From contig JAFWPT010000140.1 in assembly GCA_017509375.1 (NCBI GenBank), forward strand, positions 1 to 7,922: a DNA stretch of 7,922 bases, given 5' to 3'. Origin of the DNA: Bacteroidales bacterium (GTDB taxonomy: Bacteria > Bacteroidota > Bacteroidia > Bacteroidales > UBA932). Both the position numbers and the translations under genes were made by a program. Below, piece after piece: positions 5,092 through 7,922 of this stretch. The notes under the pieces were generated by a model that had not been told where the DNA came from, made no database searches, and saw only the letters and a program-made list of their open reading frames with translations. Each line of letters opens with the position of its first letter. The first letter of the stretch is position 1.

Positions 5092-7692
5092 CTAAATGAC
5101 GCTGATTACACGTACCGGCAGCCAACCCTGGCGTCCGTCGGCAAGCTCGATATTCTCCCAGTCACCCACGGTCTCCAGCAGTTTCACTTTCGTACCTTCG
5201 TGGAGCACGAACAGGCTCACGCCGCTGCCGGGGGAGCTTTTTACTTCCGTAACGGCTTCGGTCACGATAGCGCTGTCCCGCTTTCTTGCATCCGTGCGCT
5301 GCCAGAACGCGAAATCGAGGCATAGCAGGCAGAGTAGCAAGGTAATGATTCCTGCAAAGAAACCGGCCTTGCGGGTACCTCCGCGGCCTAAAAGGAAGAG
5401 CAACAGCATGGCAAGAGTGAGTGCGAAGAACAGTATGCAGAGCACAGCCCATACGTTGGAGGGAAGCAGCCAGCAGGCCTTGCGACCCCAAGCTTCCACG
5501 AAGAACTCGGGCACCTCCTCTATACGGTCCTGCACCTGGCTACGGGCAAATTCCAGATTAAAACGAGCATCCGTATATGAAGGGTCAACTTTGAGCGAGC
5601 GTTCATACCAAAGTATAGCGTGCGCTATGTCGCCCTGCTTGAAGCAAGCGTTGCCTATGTTGTAGTAAAGTTCTGCGCTTTCCAGGCCCTGCCCGGCAAT
5701 AGCGCTCCAGGCTTGCCCGGCCTCTTCCCAGCGGCCGTCGGCATAAGCGGCCGTGCCTGCAGTCCAAAGGGAATCCGCAGGTGCCGAGGCAAAGGCTCCG
5801 AACGGCAGCAACAGCAGCAAAATCGCGGCTATAGCGGCACCAGCGCCGTTTTTACTCTTTTTTCTCATAGCAGAATCGATGTCTGATATTGCGTTCACCG
5901 CCCCCTCGAAATGGGCATTCATGGCATCGTGACCTTCGGACGGTGCGTAACGGGCAAACTCACAGGCATCCAGCAACTCGGTAAAGCGGTCGGCCTGCTC
6001 CTGCAGGGCACCGCCCTCGACCAGTTTTTCGCTGATGTTTTCCTTGCTCAAGTCGGCGGCCGGCATATTGAGCTTGTCGCTCACGAAACCCAGCAAAGCC
6101 TTATGCAATTCCTCGTAGAAAGCGGTGTAGAGGTCTTTCTTGAGGAATTCACCCGCCTGTGCAAGCCGCTTGCGGGCCATCTTGGTAGCGGACCTGTTCC
6201 TGGAGCCCACTACATCCGCCCGCCGAGCCGCCAGGCCGCGGGTCGCGAAATACACTGCGGCTGCCAGCAGCGAAAGCAGGGCGATGATGAGCCAGAACGC
6301 TGCGGAGCCTACGAAGAAGGCCCCGGCCTTGCTGAACTTAGGCGTGCGGGTGCTGATGAAACGGATGTCGGAACCCAGGTCGCGGACGTCCTTGCGATTC
6401 GGCGTGGCAATCATCTGTCCACCGTCCTGATGTGCCGCCGCTTCGTAGCCCTTCAGCACTTTTATAGGCAGCTCCTGGCTGCGCAGGGTAACGAATCTGC
6501 CGTTTGCCACATCGTAGTAGCTGTATTCCACCGGCCCTATTACGAACTGTCCGTAGCTACGTGGGATGAAAGGATATTCAAAGGTCTTGGAACCTGCTGA
6601 TTCAGTGGTCTTTATGTCGTAAACTTCAAAGTCCGGAGGGAAGTTTATCTTAGGCGCTTCGAGCAGGGAGATATTGCCTTTCCCGCTGATTGTAAGTTTA
6701 AGCGAGGCTGCATCGTGAGTCTGGAGGGAATCCCTGGTAAGCGAAGCGCTCATACGGAAACTGCCCACGCCTCCTCCGAAAGAATCCGGCGCGCCGGCCG
6801 GGATGCGGGACACCTGTACCTTGAGGGCGGGAGTAGTGACACGTTTGCGTATAGTGGTGTAGTCGTCCTGAAAGAAACTATCGAAAATGCTGCCGGAAGA
6901 GCTCCGGCGGCTGCGGACGTTTACAAGGCATACGAGCTCCGCAGGGTCGATGGTAATCTCTCCGGCCTGCTGGGGAATGAGGGTCCAGCTGCGGATGACA
7001 GCGGCATCGTAAATCCTGTCGCCTACACTTTCGCGATGGAACTCGATATTGCTGGGCGACTGCAGTTCCTGACTCCAGAATCCGTTGAAACTCGGAAACT
7101 TGGCATCCTCGAAGCCGGCTATGTTCACCCTGTGGTAGAGTTTAAGGGTGGCGGTAATGGTTTCGCCCACTACGGCCTTGCTCTTGCTTAAACTGAGACG
7201 CATGAAAATATCGTCGGCGGCAACCGTGCCGCTTTGCGCCTGCTGGCCTCCCTGGGAACCGCTGCCACCCTGGGCGCCTCCTTGCCTGCCGCCCTGGGAA
7301 CTCTGGGCGCCGTTGGATACGACCTGGATGGAAACCCGCCTGGAGCTGATTTCCTGCCCTTTCAGGGTAGCGGTAGCTGCGGGCAACTGGAAAGTTCCGG
7401 TACTGCGGGGCATCAACACGTAGGTATATGTGGTCTGCGAAGACTGGGTCCTCTTGCCGTTCACAATGCTGATGGAACTTGAGCTGCCTTTCTGCGGTCC
7501 CCAAACCAGCTGGAAATCATCTCCAGGCTCCCATTGGAAAGCGGAGGGACGGCCTTCGCCTTCGATAATGAAGGTGACGCTGAACTGTTCATCCACCGCC
7601 ACAAGATTCTGCACGTTCACCTGAATGGCATTCTGGGCAAAAGCCGGGAGGCACGCAAACAATATTGCGGATATTGCGAGGAGTCGTTTCAT
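5092..7692 (-). CDS. batD: BatD-BatE fusion protein (BatD oxygen-tolerance domain, TPR and SH3)
   Basis: Envelope protein of the Bat (Bacteroides aerotolerance) locus; these proteins are linked to stress tolerance, but their molecular role is not settled. Order of parts: signal peptide 1-19 (cut before Gln20); beta-sandwich BatD repeats about 20-125, 157-300 and 310-415, the first two joined by a Gly/Gln/Ser linker; membrane helix 458-486; cytoplasmic helical region 487-608; second signal-like hydrophobic segment 617-636 starting just after Met609-Arg-Lys-Lys; TPR about 640-716 with NIGNACFKQGD and AILWYERSLKVDPS; membrane helices about 745-769 and 776-796; bacterial SH3 domain about 805-862 ending in GWLP. 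From 609 on it matches BatE from end to end, and BatD is normally a separate protein of about 600 residues. Predicted topology puts the BatD sandwich, TPR and SH3 in the periplasm. The ATG is 4 nt after the batC stop and begins a good signal peptide. Whether one or two proteins are made is open. Confidence 0.92.
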   Translation of the reverse strand: MKRLLAISAILFACLPAFAQNAIQVNVQNLVAVDEQFSVTFIIEGEGRPSAFQWEPGDDFQLVWGPQKGSSSSISIVNGKRTQSSQTTYTYVLMPRSTGTFQLPAATATLKGQEISSRRVSIQVVSNGAQSSQGGRQGGAQGGSGSQGGQQAQSGTVAADDIFMRLSLSKSKAVVGETITATLKLYHRVNIAGFEDAKFPSFNGFWSQELQSPSNIEFHRESVGDRIYDAAVIRSWTLIPQQAGEITIDPAELVCLVNVRSRRSSSGSIFDSFFQDDYTTIRKRVTTPALKVQVSRIPAGAPDSFGGGVGSFRMSASLTRDSLQTHDAASLKLTISGKGNISLLEAPKINFPPDFEVYDIKTTESAGSKTFEYPFIPRSYGQFVIGPVEYSYYDVANGRFVTLRSQELPIKVLKGYEAAAHQDGGQMIATPNRKDVRDLGSDIRFISTRTPKFSKAGAFFVGSAAFWLIIALLSLLAAAVYFATRGLAARRADVVGSRNRSATKMARKRLAQAGEFLKKDLYTAFYEELHKALLGFVSDKLNMPAADLSKENISEKLVEGGALQEQADRFTELLDACEFARYAPSEGHDAMNAHFEGAVNAISDIDSAMRKKSKNGAGAAIAAILLLLLPFGAFASAPADSLWTAGTAAYADGRWEEAGQAWSAIAGQGLESAELYYNIGNACFKQGDIAHAILWYERSLKVDPSYTDARFNLEFARSQVQDRIEEVPEFFVEAWGRKACWLLPSNVWAVLCILFFALTLAMLLLFLLGRGGTRKAGFFAGIITLLLCLLCLDFAFWQRTDARKRDSAIVTEAVTEVKSSPGSGVSLFVLHEGTKVKLLETVGDWENIELADGRQGWLPVRVISVI
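5866..5868 (-). other. Possible internal start codon for a separate BatE
   Basis: Codon 609 of the fused gene is ATG, followed by Arg-Lys-Lys and then a hydrophobic stretch ending in Ala-Phe-Ala, exactly what the start of a stand-alone BatE with its own signal peptide would look like. The bases read ATGA, the usual stop/start overlap of paired genes, with TGA in a neighbouring frame. No Shine-Dalgarno sequence is visible, but this phylum rarely uses one. An independent BatE would be 258 residues, a normal length. Confidence 0.4.
7225..7314 (-). other. Gly/Gln/Ser-rich linker in BatD
   Basis: These bases encode residues 127-156 of the BatD-BatE protein, composed almost only of Gly, Gln, Ser and Ala with repeated Gln-Gly-Gly. 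It separates the first beta-sandwich from the second and is most simply a flexible periplasmic linker. A low-complexity linker at this place also occurs in other BatD proteins as I recall them. Confidence 0.7.
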
Positions 7693-7696
7693 TGCT

Positions 7697-7922
7697 CTAC
7701 CAATTCTTATCTTTCTGACGGGCTTTCAGGGCTGCCGCCTTTTCCTTGTTCACCTTATCCTGAGTCTCTTTTTCCTTGGCCTGTATGGCTCTGAGCATCT
7801 GCTGGGCCTGCTGGGGTGAAATCTTCTGCCCGGCCTGGTCCTGCTGATCTTGCTGATCCTGTTGATCCTGCTGGTTCTGCTGATCCTGCTGGTTCTGCTG
7901 ATCCTGCTGATTTTGCTGATCC
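7697..7922 (-). CDS. batC: BatC, C-terminal end (5' part beyond window)
   Basis: Reading from the right edge, 74 codons and a TAG stop (7699-7697) are visible; the frame is open to base 7922. The first 27 residues are a perfect Asp/Asn-Gln-Gln triplet repeat. After a short link comes a charged helical tail, residues about 33-74, containing SPQQAQQMLRAIQAKEKETQ and ending in KDKNW. The repeat, the QQML helix and the terminal Trp after a basic stretch match the ends of BatC proteins, whose TPR part lies upstream of a Gln-rich segment. BatC is a TPR protein of the aerotolerance locus, thought to be periplasmic and to act with BatD and BatE. Its stop is 4 nt before the batDE ATG, so both belong to one transcript. 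Identity rests on the tail and the position; the TPR domain itself is not in the window. Confidence 0.83.
   Translation of the reverse strand, partial: DQQNQQDQQNQQDQQNQQDQQDQQDQQDQAGQKISPQQAQQMLRAIQAKEKETQDKVNKEKAAALKARQKDKNW
7841..7921 (-). repeat. 9-bp in-frame tandem repeat in batC (Asp/Asn-Gln-Gln)
   Basis: Nine consecutive 9-bp units of the form GATCAGCAG or AACCAGCAG, with few silent changes (CAA for CAG, AAT for AAC), encode DQQ or NQQ. D and N units alternate for the first six, then three D units follow. The array reaches the window edge, so its full length is unknown. Unit length is a multiple of three, so gain or loss of units would keep the frame. Confidence 0.85.

Noticed and set aside
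6715..7191. A plus-strand open frame of 158 codons inside the batDE region.
   Set aside because: It is opposite the BatD beta-sandwich domains and has no motif of its own.
7841..7922. Short regular repeats resembling a CRISPR array or minisatellite.
   Set aside because: Units are 9 bp with no spacers and lie in frame within batC, encoding Asp/Asn-Gln-Gln, so this is a coding repeat.

Overview
The window looks like chromosomal DNA from a member of the Bacteroidota, most likely the order Bacteroidales, with fairly high GC as judged by eye. Four things point there: Bat (Bacteroides aerotolerance) genes, a secreted peptidase very close to Porphyromonas gingivalis prolyl tripeptidyl peptidase, a Bacteroidales-style secreted histidine phosphatase, and start sites without Shine-Dalgarno sequences but with TAnnTTTG-like promoter boxes. 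Genus cannot be fixed from this sequence. Coding density is near total: every base except about 75 lies in one of six genes, two of which run off the window ends. I see no tRNA, rRNA, CRISPR array, insertion sequence or phage gene.

Layout from left to right. (1) Positions 1-860, minus strand: 5' two thirds of folC (folylpolyglutamate/dihydrofolate synthase), running off the left end. (2) 860-2797, minus: a secreted S9-family serine peptidase with an intact Ser516/Asp591/His623 triad but a shortened N-terminal part; its stop overlaps the folC start (TAATG), so the two form a unit. (3) 2839-4188, plus: a secreted histidine-type phosphatase, divergent from the peptidase across a 41-bp spacer that seems to carry two back-to-back promoters. 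(4) 4200-5072, minus: truA (tRNA pseudouridine synthase), convergent with the phosphatase, 11 bp between stops. (5) 5092-7692, minus: one 866-residue protein joining BatD and BatE. (6) 7697-7922, minus: the 3' end of batC, a Gln-rich repeat followed by a conserved helical tail, running off the right end.

How they work together: batC, batDE and truA are on one strand with gaps of 4 and 19 bp and are probably one transcript; the MoxR/BatA/BatB part expected upstream would lie beyond the right end. The Bat proteins are envelope proteins thought to assist stress tolerance. The peptidase and the phosphatase are both predicted to be exported and probably act on peptides and phosphate esters. folC and truA are housekeeping genes for folate and tRNA modification.

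I find no undescribed multi-gene system. The points worth a second look are the BatD-BatE fusion with a signal peptide and possible start codon in its middle, the peptidase that appears to lack part of its propeller, the near-leaderless divergent promoters, a Cys/Pro-rich insertion in TruA, and a 9-bp in-frame repeat in batC.
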